Part shown: one piece after another, positions 45,921-57,533 of the stretch
How the letters are laid out: every line of letters begins with the position of its first letter
How positions within the stretch are numbered: the stretch's first letter is position 1
Origin: Clarkia xantiana subsp. parviflora
Lineage: Eukaryota > Streptophyta > Magnoliopsida > Myrtales > Onagraceae
Direction of reading: 5' to 3'
DNA length: 64,000 nucleotides
NCBI GenBank assembly: GCA_036873135.1
Contig: JAPTYO010000018.1
Location: 6,005,503 to 6,069,502 of the forward strand
Program-made: the position numbers and the translations under genes
The notes under the pieces: model-generated
The model's database searches: none
The model's input: only the letters and a program-made list of their open reading frames with translations
What the model was told of the DNA's origin: nothing

Positions 45921-47991
45921 GTTGAAAAACCTACTATGAGACAGTGCTTGGTTCGATCATACTGTATGTGGAAGATCGACCCGCTAACTAGCAGTTACGT
46001 CGAGGCAGCGGGTTTCAAGTTTGCAGGCAAGACATCTGCTATAAAGTTAGATCCTGCACTACTTCATGCACTAGCCGAGAGGTGGCGTCCAGAGACACAC
46101 ACGTTTCACCTTCCACAAGGTGAAATGACTATCACCCTACAAGATGTGTCTATGATTTTAGGGTTACGACCTGACGGTATGCCGGTAACTGATTTCTACC
46201 GGAGACATATTGAGGAGAGAGAAGATACAGGTGAAGAGGAAGACCTCAAAAACCGTATAAATGAAGCCACAGCTAACGCGTTCTACGATTGCTTCGGGAC
46301 CGTACCCGATATAAAGAATTTAAGAGGAACAAGAATGGAGTGTAAAGTAACGTATTTAGATCGATGGAGAGTAGAATATGGTGAGGATGATTATGAAACG
46401 ACAAATCACGTTGAAGCATTACGTAGGGCAAGAGCATATATAATGATCCTTCTAGGTGAATGTCTATTAGCTAATTCTAGCCAAGGGCATATACCTATGG
46501 AATACGCACATTTTTTGCGTGATCTTGGTGAGTGTAGTCAATTCAGCTGGGCATCAGCTATATTGGGCTTAACGTACAGAGGTCTCTGTAAGTGGACCAC
46601 CAAAAAAGACCAAGTAGATCTCCCGGTTTGCGGTGTCCTCCTACAGGTATTAAGAATATTTTGAAATACAATGTTTACAGGTTTGTATTGACGGCGTGCT
46701 AATTTGAACCGTAATGCAGGTCTGGTGTTGGACGCGTATTGCAGTTGGCAGACCGAAAATGGTGAATCCCCCTGACATTTATGAAACTGTCGGTTGTTGG
46801 TGGGTAGGAGCGAAGACCCGAAAAGAAAATGTGGTACCTCTTTCCCGTTTCTATTATCGGGATCAGTTGATTAACATAAAAAAATCAGGGGTAACAAAAA
46901 ATTTATGTTTATAATATTTCCAGTGTTAATTAAAGTTGTCATGTATATAAAGTAATTATATTACTGTCACTTGCAGATTCGTTGGGAGCCGTACTCGGAC
47001 GATGTAATGGCGCGCGTGGCTCCAGTCTGCCGGGAGAGTTGGGACTTGTCTAAAATGCGGCTTCCTATGATCCACTTCAATTGCGTGGAATGGCAAAGGG
47101 CTGATCGAGTGTATCGACAACTTGGCTTGCCTCAACCAATCCCCGAAAACTTTCCCATTACTCGACGAGAATGGGATGGTCTCCATGCTAAAAGTGAAAA
47201 ATGGATGAAGACATCTACGAAAACCTGGGAACAAAAGCATGCGAAGTACATCTTGAAGTGGAATAGACGTTGGGAAGATTATGAAGCTCCTGTTCTTATA
47301 GGAGCAGAATACATGGTCTACATGAGTTGGTACGCATCTGTCACTAGGAACATCGTATATTACGATGATTTCCCACCAACTAATGAAGAGCCCCCAACAA
47401 CTAATGAAGAGCTCCCACCAAGTGAGACACCAAACTTGCCGACCCAAGAACCCTTGCAGACGCAAGCACACTTGACGATGCAAGGCTATTTTGACCCACA
47501 CGGACAGTCCCAACAAGTGCTGGTATATGTTTTTTTTTTTACAATTATATAAATCACTATAAACTTATATATGAGATAGTTTTTTCTTAAAATAAATGTT
47601 ATGTTATTGTGTGTAGTTACGCCAAATCGAACGTATGCTAAAAACTTCTCGGAAGGCGCTGCTTGAAACAGAGGATCTGTACATCACGAAATGCTTACAG
47701 GAAAATATTGAACACGCACGTGTTGCGTTTGAAGAAGTCGGGATGCGTAGACATTTTGATGTTTTAATGTCGCAGGAAGTGAACCAAGATAGCGACGAGG
47801 ATGAGCCGCATATTGCCCAAACAGCCGTTTATAGCACGCAACCTCCGTTATCTACACAAGACACACAGAATCCGTGGGATGGAGCGGGGTATCGGCCATA
47901 CATACCTTCTCAAAATTTATGGCCCAATACGGGTGGTCAAGGCTCATGGGCCAATACGGGTGGTCAAGACCAATGGTTCAATACGCGTTGA
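45921..47991 (+). CDS. Plant mobile domain (PMD) protein, exons 2-5
   Basis: Four exons are proposed, all joined in phase 0 by GT..AG introns: 45921-46646, 46720-46890, 46977-47522 and 47617-47991 (stop TGA). They give 605 residues, or 645 with exon 1 in the TIR. The N-terminal half reads as the PMD of MAIN/MAIL1-type and TE-borne proteins (LHALAERWRPETHTFHLPQGEMTITLQDVSMILGL, split here in words: RWRPETHTFHLP then GEMTITLQDV), followed by WKRD-like W-rich blocks. The C-terminus is low complexity with WPNTGGQGSW-type repeats. No stops break it, so it may be functional. PMD proteins occur both as host genes and in MULE and gypsy elements; the role in transposition is not known to me. It is convergent with the transposase gene. 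Confidence 0.85.
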
Positions 47992-48120
47992 AATATTATG
48001 ATTTCCTCCTTTCAAATGTAATATGTATTAATAAGTTAAGACTATTCGTAACATTTATTTACTCAAAAATTTTGTTCGTTTCTAAAGTTCGAAATGCTCC
48101 AAAAAAAACTTCATAAAGTA

Positions 48121-48800
48121 TGTGACCGTAAAAACGTAAAATTAGAGTAATTCGTATAAATTCTATGATACTTTTATTCCGTCACCGTTTGCACCGTTGG
48201 GTTTCTATATACAGTCAGAACTCGTAGTTAAAAAATCATATGTTTTGAAGGAGGTACCAAAAAATAAAATTTGGCCAAATTAGAGCGTTTTAGGGGGGTC
48301 AAACAGCATTATGGAGTGAAAACCCATAAATTCGAATTTCTTAAAAAAAATTAAGAAAATTATAGAATGTTAATTACGTTACAAAATGCTTAAGTTTCAA
48401 GTTTCGTTGCGTTTGGAGTTGTAGATAATCGGAAATCATCCGTCAAAGTTCATACAATATGTGACCGGAAAAACGTAAAATTAGAGTAATTCGTATAAAT
48501 TCTATGATACTTTTATTCCGTCACCGTTTGCACCGTTGGGTTTCTATATACAGTCAGAACTCGTAGTTAAAAAATCATATGTTTTGAAGGAGGTACCAAA
48601 AAATGAAATTTGGCCAAATTAGAGCGTTTTAGGGGGGTCAAACAGCATTATGGAGTGAAAACCCAAAAATTCGAATTTCTTAAAAAAAATTAAGAAAATT
48701 ATAGAATGTTAATTACTTTACAAAATGCTTAAGTTTCAAGTTTCGTTGCATTTGGAGTTGTAGATAATCGGCAATCATCCGTCAAAGTTCATACAATTCA
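48121..48800. repeat. Tandem duplication of 339 bp between the two MULE genes
   Basis: 48121-48459 is repeated at 48460-48799 with a handful of differences, starting TGTGACCG.AAAAACGTAAA. It fills the space between the 3' ends of the PMD and transposase genes and may contain terminator sequences; I see no coding frame. Confidence 0.92.
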
Positions 48801-48877
48801 ACTTTTACAATTCAAATAACACAACAGACATTACAATAGAAATAGTACATAAGAACAAGTACGATACATACATAAAA

Positions 48878-51334
48878 TCAAGACCCAGATGATGATGCTC
48901 CTGATTTAAGTGGACACGTTGTCCTATTGTGCCCTTCCTGCCTACAAATCTTGCATTTTTTCTTCGTTCCAGGTTGACGCTCGTCCATCTCTTTATGAAT
49001 CCTTGTTTTCCTCCGCCCCCGTCCGGATATTAGCATATTAGGATCAACAACAACAGTTGGACCCGTCCACGCCGGCCATTCAATTAATGGACCCAAAGGT
49101 TGAAAACCATGGCGGTACGTTTTCCTGTATTTGTTTATCCTAAAGTAACGGTCAACACCTTCGATATAGCTTGTATTCGCTGCACGGTAGGCGCACATCG
49201 CGTGCTTGCAAGGTCGCCCGAACACAATCCATTCATTGCACGTACAATGCTTATCTTCGAGCTCGACGATATACGTGCTTCCAGTACGGGAGCAGACTTC
49301 ATATCTTGCTCTGTTTACTCCGTATGCGTACTTCGTTGCAGTAAATTCCTTCGAAGCCTCTTCTGCCGTGTTTAGCAGGTCTCTTATATGTTTAAGAAAT
49401 TTGTGATTCTGAGAAATTTGACGTTCGACCTTCTCGGTTCGCTCCGTCCAGTAAGCATTCATCTTCTTGAATGATTTCAGAAGAATAGCAGTAACTGGTA
49501 ACCCCCTCGCTTCCTTCAACACAGCATTGAACACCTCCGCATGATTTGTTGTCATATTCCCGTATCGGAGACCATCATCATGAGCTCTACTCCACGCGCT
49601 AAACATTCCACATCCATCCATGAAGCGTTGGTACTTTCCGTTTTCAGCATTGTACCACTGATGGTACTCTCGTTCAAATACATGTTTGTTTGAAGTCCAC
49701 ACCAGATGGCCGAATGCTTTCTTCAGCTCGACATTCTTGAAATGTGTATTGAAGTTGCTCAACATATGTCGAGCACAATACCTGTGAGAACCAACTCCCT
49801 CTGGAAACCACTGCCTGACAGCTTTGAGAATACTAACGTGTCGATCCGACATAATACATACAGGGCGCTTATCCTTTGTCACATGCGTCCGGAGACGCTG
49901 TAAGAACCAACTCCATGTATCATCACTCTCTTTGTCGCACAAACAAAATGCTAATGGAACGATTTGGTTATCGGCATCGTATGCAACTGCCACGAGAAGT
50001 TTACCGGTATACTTCCCATACAGATGTGTGCCATCGATGCTAATCAAAGGTCGACAATGTCGAAACCCCTTAATAGATGGCCCAAATGCACAAAACCATT
50101 TATCGAAAGTAGCAATCTCACCAAATTGACGCTTCCACGTGTAGTCAAATACCGTGCCCGGATTATAATGCGCAATTGCCGTCATGAGTCGTGGGAAACG
50201 TCCAAACGCCGACTCGTGAGTGCCGTAAAGATCATCCATGACTTGCTTCTTTGTGTACCATATCTTACGGTAACTTGGCATCTCCCTCCATTTGTTTCTT
50301 ACAATTTTTTGCAAGTCAGCGATCTTTATCTTGTGATTATCTTTTACGTGATCGTAAATACAATCGTAGATAATCTTGTTATCTAGATTGCTATTCTGGG
50401 TGATCATCTTTTCATTCACACATGAGTGGGGAGGGCCTAACGACTGTATCGTCCATCTACCAAGTATCTTCTTCGTTGCATATAGAAACCACGAACACTC
50501 ATTGTTCTTGCATACGAATCGGATCTTAGTAGTACTAGATGTAGGAGTTCTGCATTCTCGGGCATTCTTGATGTGCCAACCTTTAACAGCCTGTTGGAGT
50601 TCTTCTTTGCTGTTGTACTTTTTTCCAACTTCGAACTCGTTCACATCATATGATGCATAATCGTCTTGAACACTCCAATCATTGGACTGCAGTTGTTCCT
50701 CCAAGTCTCCCTCATTCCAATCTTCCGGGCAATAGTATTCTAGCTCTTCGTCATTGGCCTCATCGTCATTGGCCTAATCGTCATTGGCCTCATCGTCATT
50801 GGCCTCATCGTCAACCGCAGCCAAAACAGCTTCGAGTTCTCCTAAATCCATGATTTCTTCATCTACCCCAACCGGCACTCCAGCATTACCGCATTCTCCT
50901 TCTTGGACAGTGCTGCATTCACCATCCATAGGATCCCCCCCTAATAATCCAAGACGCGACATATGCTCTACTGGGTCATAATCTGCTGGATCATACAACC
51001 TCCGTTCAATGTACACCTCTTCAACTGAGTGGACATCGTCATCTTCGTCCCCTATAGGCCTGGGTAGGACAAACACTTCTACCCAGTCGGTAGGAGTGTC
51101 CATCAGAAGGCACTGCCACCACTCTTGACTATCTATTTGGACAAACAGTCCTTCATCGTTTACGCACCAAAGCGCTGGTATTTCAATACCAGTAACATTT
51201 GATGCAAACAACTTTGCGTCACGAAAGGTGATGTCACGTTCAATTGGGAACTCGACCATTATACCATCCATGTACTCAACCCTATAACCCCCAAGGTGAA
51301 CCCATCCGCCATATCGAAACCGTATGGTAAACAC
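48878..51334 (-). pseudogene. MURA-type MULE transposase, one nonsense codon
   Basis: The frame runs 818 codons from ATG at 51334 to the stop at 48878, interrupted only by TAG at 50774-50776. The first 186 residues carry an acidic tail; the TAG is in the repeat ANDDE where sister repeats read GAG (Glu). The downstream 608 residues (numbered from 50704) contain a MuDR N-terminal domain (about 24-95), the MULE catalytic core (D224 in SIDGTHL, D287 in IMSDRH, C310/H313, E390 candidate), a SWIM zinc finger (C487, C489, C499, H501) and a CCHC knuckle (C584, C587, H592, C597). Transposase cuts and joins the TIR ends. The downstream Met could give a shorter but domain-complete protein, so loss of function is not certain. 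Confidence 0.93.
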
Positions 51335-51399
51335 ATCCGAGTTAACGATTCTCTAATGTTGATGAAATGTGCATTCACAAAATAGTTAAATCGATATAA

Positions 51400-53330
51400 T
51401 AATAAAAAGTAGTATAATTTAAAATATTACTTTCATATCTCCATGTATAGTTTTAAAAACTATCGTTGAATAAAAATACGTTACATGTTGTCTTACTTCG
51501 AAAAAAAAAAATATATAATAATGTTGATATTCTCATCTACGTACGCAAAAAAAAAAAATTATTATAATTTCAAAATATTTGTTTCATATATTTATGTATA
51601 CTTGTAAAAATTATCATTGACAAAAATAATTATGTTAAATGTTGTCTTATTTTGAAAAAAAAAAACACATAATAATGTTAATACTTATAGTATTCTAATC
51701 TACGTACGCAAAAATAAAAAGAATCAGTGTAATTTAAAATATTAGTTTCATATCTACATGTATAGTTTTAAAAACTATCGTTGAACAACATTATGTTACA
51801 TGTTGTCTTACTTTGAAAAAAAAAACGCATAATATTGTTGATATTTATAGCATTATAATCTACGTACGCAAAAAAATAAAAATAGTATAATTTCAAAATA
51901 TTTGTTTCATATATTTATGTATACTTGTAAGAATTATCATTGACAAAAATAATTATGTTAAATGTTGTCTTATTTTGAAAAAAAAAACACATAATAATGT
52001 TAATACTTATAGTATTCTAATCTACGTACGCAAAAATAAAAAGAATCAGTGTAATTTAAAATATTAGTTTCATATCTACATGTATAGTTTTAAAAATTAT
52101 CGTTGAACAACATTATGTTACATGTTGTCTTACTTTGAAAAAAAAAACGCATAATATTGTTGATATTTATAGCATTATAATCTACGTACGCAAAAAAAAA
52201 AAAAATAGTATAATTTCAAAATATTTGTTTCATATATTTATGTATACTTGTAAGAATTATCATTGACAAAAATAATTATGTTAAATGTTGTCTTATTTTG
52301 AAAAAAAAAAACACATAATAATGTTAATACTTATAGTATTCTAATCTACGTACGCAAAAATAAAAAGAATCAGTGTAATTTAAAATATTAGTTTCATATC
52401 TACATGTATAGTTTTAAAAATTATCGTTGAACAACATTATGTTACATGTTGTCTTACTTTGAAAAAAAAAACGCATAATATTGTTGATATTTATAGCATT
52501 ATAATCTACGTACGCAAAAAAAAAAAATAGTATAATTTCAAAATATTTGTTTCATATATTTATGTATACTTGTAAGAATTATCATTGACAAAAATAATTA
52601 TGTTAAATGTTGTCTTATTTTGAAAAAAAAACACATAATAATGTTAATACTTATAGTATTCTAATCTACGTACGCAAAAATAAAAAGAATCAGTGTAATT
52701 TAAAATATTACTTTCATATCTCCATGTATAGTTTTAAAAACTATCGTTGAACAAAAATATGTTAAATGTTGTCTTACTTTGAAAAAAAAACACATAATAA
52801 TGTTGATATTTATAGCATTCTCATCTACATACGCAAAAATAAAAAATTCAATATAATTTCAAAATTTTTGTTTCATATATTTATGTATAGTTGTAAAAAC
52901 TATCATTGACAGCAAAATTATGTTACCTGTAGTCTTATTTTGAAAAAACAAACTAATAATAATGTTGATGTTTATTGCATTATAATCTACGCACGCAAAA
53001 TTAAAAAGAATCAGTATAATTTAAAATATATGTTCATATCTCCATATATAGTTTTAAAAAATATCATTGACAACAAAATTATGTTACATGTTGTCTTATT
53101 TTGAAAAACAAAAAAAGCTAATAATAATATTGATATTTATAGCATTCTAATCTACGTACCCAAAATAATTATCGATATAATTTCAAATTTTTTGTTTCAT
53201 ATTTCCATATATAGTTGTAAAAACTATCATTAACAACAAAATTATGTTACATGTTGTCTTATTTTGAAAAAAAAAAACACATAATAATATTAATACCTAT
53301 AGCATTCTAACATACGTACGCATCATACTG
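51400..53330. repeat. 160-bp monomer / 320-bp dimer tandem repeat in the MULE
   Basis: About 12 AT-rich monomers of roughly 160 bp are each marked by a TCTACGTACGCAAAAA boundary (near 51536, 51700, 51861, 52020, 52188, 52347, 52508, 52667, 52827, 52987, 53151). Two types alternate: one has GAATCAGTGTAATTTAAAAT, the other ATAGTATAATTTCAAAAT. In the middle the dimers are nearly identical, while the outer monomers are diverged, as in a satellite with local homogenisation. The array lies between the transposase start and the right TIR. Confidence 0.92.
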
Positions 53331-53374
53331 TCTACCATTATAACATATATGTATATCTTCAAACTTAGTAAATT

Positions 53375-54036
53375 TATAGGAGAGGTGCAGATGATACCAT
53401 AAGTTGCTTCCCGCGAGCAGTTCTCCTACTTGAACTTCCTTCAACAGCCATTGAGTAGATGAACTTTTGAATGTAAGAGAGTAGGAAATTGTTAGAGAGT
53501 AGTGAATTATATGAGGTATGAAGTTAGATAGTGGTGGGTTGTATGTGTATATATAGAGAAAGAAATAATGATTTTAAAAAAAAAAATAATAATTCGAATC
53601 TGTTTCAAAAAAAAAAAAAAAAAAAAAAAAAATTGACTGGTCAATCAGACCGGTCCGTGACCGGTCAATAAGACCGGTCAGTGACCGGTCAATCAGACCG
53701 GTCAGTGACCGGTCATATCAGCCAGCAAGGGACCCCTTGCTGGCTGGCCAGATTCCCTTGGTTATTACCAAGGGAATCCAATGTCCCTTGGCCGGGGGGG
53801 GACCCGGCCAACTGAGTTCAAATTTGGAACTCAGTTGGCCGGGACGGGGGGACCCGGCCAAGCAGTTCAAATTTTGAACTGCTTGGCCGGGTCCCCCCGA
53901 CCCGGCCAAGTGAGTTCCAAAAATTGAACTCACTTGGCCGGGTCCCCCCGACCCGGCCAGACCCAAATTTGAATTTTTTTTTTAAGCCTATATTTGGGTT
54001 TGGTTCTGCATGTAGACTTATTTTGGTAAAAAACTC
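53375..54036 (-). repeat. Right terminal inverted repeat of the MULE
   Basis: The 662-bp TIR matches 31276-31902 inverted. It has extra GACCGGTCA repeats (about 53635-53715), which explains its greater length. A TATA box and an ATG (minus strand, about 53450) mirror the left end; here the ATG opens only 25 codons. It probably supplies the promoter for the transposase gene, although 2 kb of tandem repeats lie between. Confidence 0.94.
53715..53960. repeat. Chain of palindromes in the right TIR
   Basis: The same hairpin modules as at 31366-31596 occur, but read from the outer end the order is GTGAG, GCAG, CTGAG types, against GCAG, CTGAG, GTGAG on the left. The inner two hairpins (TTCCCTTGG and AGCCAGCAAGGG) keep their order. 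Confidence 0.88.
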
Positions 54037-54045
54037 TTTAAATTC

Positions 54046-54160
54046 ATTATTCGTTTAGGTAATTTAGGATTCTAGTTAGCCTTAATTAACTAGTGGCGAC
54101 TCTCTCAAAATTTCACGTTTTCAAAACGTAATCGCCTTAGGTCAGATTTTAGGTCTGACA
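54046..54160 (+). repeat. Solo LTR of LARD family, right part
   Basis: This continues 31275 after the MULE. It ends CAGATTTTAGGTCTGACA and is followed by GAAGC (54161-54165), the same five bases that precede 29851. Confidence 0.93.
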
Positions 54161-54165
54161 GAAGC

Positions 54166-54255
54166 GATGAGAAGATCCATAACATTATCTCTCCAAGCAT
54201 CATAATTCATGCCGTCCAGATTGCGTGACTCGTAGAACTGTACCGGGTCAGCCAT
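54166..54255 (-). pseudogene. Copia element 3: gag N-terminus
   Basis: Minus-strand ATG at 54255 opens MADPVQFYESRNLDG..., a typical start of a copia gag (UBN2/retrotran_gag type). After the solo LTR the frame continues at 29845 with DLDDQVNPTTE. The start is chosen because the sequence upstream is homologous to the non-coding leader of element 2. Confidence 0.85.
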
Positions 54256-55345
54256 TAAAACTAATACATCGATGATCAAGCAAAATCTGTGAGACAATAA
54301 CACTTTGAGAAAGAATTGCATACATCAAATATCTATTATGTTAGAGTCCGACAGATAGTGATTCCTCAGTCATCTAAACCAACCGACCACCTGTAAACCA
54401 ATGGAAGATGGCTATGAAAGAGTTCACACTTTTGTCGTCTTCTATCCAATAGATCAGTCTGTTAAAAACGGTTTAAATCACAAATTACCGGAACGGGAAT
54501 TTTAAAATAAGCATACTCGATTTTGGCTTTCCCAAGGCCCTTTTTTGTTTTGGAAAAATCATTCCAATGAATTCACTCATGCATACACAATTCTACAACC
54601 CATGCAAATTATCATATGCTGGTAACATTCATCATTCATAGCACATACATGCTTACGCGTCATGCGTCTAATGTTCCGAGGAACTCATGCTTGCATTTAT
54701 AATTCTACTTTTAAGTAAATTATCAAACGCAACTACATCCTTAACATTCTAGCATACGTGTCAAACATGTAACATCCACATCAATCATATATATATTTGT
54801 GACTGGTTTTCAGTTTTAAAATAATTTTAAACATTAGGGGCTGATTTGCAATTTATGCTTATATTCAATCACGCAAGCTTCTAGACATGAATCCTAGGCA
54901 TTTTCAACCATCACAACATGTCTATTCTAGTGCGCATATCATATATTTAACCAGGGCTCCGCCCACAACATGTAATATCCAGCTAGCTTTACTCAATCAA
55001 GACAACAGTTCTATTCATGCATAAATATATATTGAATAATAAAAAATTGCAATTTAGCCCACTAATTTAACCAGTCCCAAAAACATGTATCTCCGAGATC
55101 CATCCCCATAATCAAAACAAGGCATAAAGGTTAGCAACCCTATGAGCACTGTGTAGTCCATTTCGAGGCTCAAAAAAATATTTGGATTTTAAAACATGAC
55201 CTCCCTATTTTAATTGACCTGAATTCGGTTTAGAAAACATTGTTCGGTTCAGTCAATTTCAGTCCGTTTTGGTCCGGTTCAAAAAATCCGGCTCGGTCAG
55301 GTCCGGAAAATTCGGTTCGGTCCGGCAAAAATCCGGTTCGGTTCG
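54256..55345 (-). mobile_element. Copia element 3: leader, gag-proximal part
   Basis: Homologous to about 3270-4260 of element 2. It includes the ATTCCTCAG, CATGCGTCTAAT and CCAGGGCTCCGCCCAC landmarks and ends in a CGGTTCGG-rich tract that is cut by the LTR at 55346. Confidence 0.85.
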
Positions 55346-55766
55346 TGTTGAGGTCGTTTCCACCTAGGACACCTCGGGTTGTTCTCTTCGGGCGGATTGG
55401 ATGTGCACACAGGTACAGACTACTATCAGCACGTCGCAATCGTCTGTCCCCGGCTCCGGCTCTGGTCTCAACTTCTCACGCGTCGGGTCCTGCAAAATGG
55501 GCAATAACCAGCATGGAGAGGGGGGGGGGGTGGTGCTGGTTGAGCCCTTTCCGATGCTTAAGTCACAATCTTGAGAGAGAAAGTATGTAGAGAGAGGTCA
55601 GAGCCCAAAAATCTAAATTGAGAGAGTTGTCCAAAATGGTAGTCCTAGGTCCCTATTTATAGGAAACCAAAGAACCGTGCCTGGTTTTATACGGTTCGAT
55701 GCCGGTTTAAATGAAAACACGTACCGTCGTCAAGGTTGGCTATGTGCGCACTGACTTCTCATACTT
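55346..55766 (-). repeat. 3' LTR of LARD-2
   Basis: Plus-strand start TGTTGAGGTCG, shared end CTTCTCATACTT. A TATA box CTATAAATAG on the minus strand (about 55652-55662) supports the orientation. The exact inner end is uncertain: a CA lies at 55761, but both LTR copies continue to share TACTT. Confidence 0.85.
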
Positions 55767-57533
55767 GTTGTATGCCGACACCTTGTTGTGTGTTGACACT
55801 TGGTAACATACTGACATCTTGTAGTATGTTGACTGTCATCTTGAGCAAAACACTTAGAAAATATTTCGGCCTTGTTATCATGTATGCAGCGAGTATGAGC
55901 TCGATGTCGTCGTGGAGGTTGATGTGTTGAGAGGGTTGCCCCCCTTGCATGATGCTTGTTACTTGTTGCACGAAGACTATTAAGTCGATGCATACATAAT
56001 TATCTAACATGGAGCGTCCATTGCATAGATGTTTGCATAAGTGTTGATGCGTGCTTGCATACTGATTGGATTGTTGGTTTCACTTTTCAGGATATGAGAT
56101 CTCGCTATCTTCTTGTCGGAATTAATCTTTCCACGGCTGTTATCATGAGTAAGTCCACTATTCCCATTCTGCGAGTAACTCTATGTTCGGATGTCGACAT
56201 GGTTGGGCAGCTAAATAATACACCAAGTGTAGATGTTGACGTCCTTGCTTGATTAATTGATGTCGGTATAAATATACTTCCTTCTGAAGATTTGCTATGT
56301 TGATGATCTTTATGACTTGTATCATGTTGCAATGTAGGTTGGACTGATGGAAAAAGCTCGTCTTTGCAGACAGTCGATATACACGGTAATCCGCTTGTTG
56401 GAAGGAATGTCCGCACCACTGCCCCCGCTACTCTGGAGTCTCCAGACATGGTCGCGGTAAAGGACTTGTGAGTAAGGCACCTCCTTGTATCTTCTTTGAA
56501 CTTATTAATTTTCCAAGTTGTTGCTTTCATGTTGCTTTTGTTTGCAAGTTGCTCCGTACATGTGACTGAATGCGTAGTTGCAGTTCCTGGCTTTAGCACA
56601 ATTCTCAAAAGATCCGTCGCAGGGGCGCGTTCCTCGAGCGATTCTAAGTTCTCTATGCCGAGTGCGACCGTGCCAACTCCTTCTTGCGATAAAGGGAATA
56701 GAGTTGAGGGTCGTGCGTTGGCGCCTTCTGCCCCCCGGTCGAGGGACTGGCCCAAGGAGGAGCGTTCCTCCCATTGAGGTAAGCGTTGTTTACTTCTTCA
56801 CACTTGAAGCTTGAACTTGAAGATGGCTGATTTTGATGCATGCATTGCTGCTTGTCGCGCCCATGTTGAAGAGTTATGTCGCATTGAAATTGAAGCGGCC
56901 ATTCTTGCCGTGTTTTTTGTGAGGATGACGACATTTCATTTGATGTCGACATTATGAACTCTTTGCCTTAGTTCCATGGAGATGACGTTACCTCTTGGTT
57001 GGTATCAGGTTGTCTGCTTCCAGCATGTTGAACCCTTTGTGAACGGGTTGATGTTGTTTTGAGGTTTTCAATAAATCTTTGTTTATGCCTTTGCTTGCAT
57101 GGTATTTCGTCACTTGGACCTGCTTTTAATAATAGTACAATTGCATGATAACTTGTTAGTAATATTTCATACCTTGCGTTATCTTCGTTGTCCGTGTGTA
57201 TTGGACTTGCATGATAGTATAAGTATCCTAATATAGTGCGTATAGCATCCGTAGCTGCGACTTAAATTGCGCATTGCAGGGTGTTACTAGCGCCCCTTTT
57301 GAAAAAATTTCCAAGGCATGGCATGTTATGTACACTTGGTACTTGTAGCATTGCAGGTAGTAATGTACTTGGCCATTGACATATAGCAGTGTCGTCTTGA
57401 CGAAGCAAGACTTAAGTTTATACCGTCTCTTAGTTCCACTTTAAGGCGACGTTGTACAAGACTCGACTTGTAAGTTTGGTGAGTTTTTCAAACAGGGTGC
57501 GCTTCTGCTAGCGTTTTTGAATGAAGCCTGCCA

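Larger units (their letters stand above)
31276..54036. mobile_element. Mutator-like element (MULE), 22.8 kb, with PMD gene and MURA-type transposase
   Basis: Perfect 9-bp duplications TTTAAATTC lie at 31267-31275 and 54037-54045. The ends GAGTTTTTxACCAAAATAAG open TIRs of 627 bp (left) and 662 bp (right). The 9-bp TSD, long TIR and a MURA/MULE transposase (48878-51334, minus) make the class certain. A second, convergent gene encodes a plant mobile domain protein. A 12-kb LTR array (32302-44319) inserted later; without it the MULE is about 10.7 kb. The MULE itself sits in an old solo LTR. Confidence 0.96.

Noticed and set aside
53375..53530. Right-TIR ATG frame as first exon of the transposase gene.
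   Set aside because: It stops after 25 codons and has no clear donor before the stop; at most it could be an upstream ORF.
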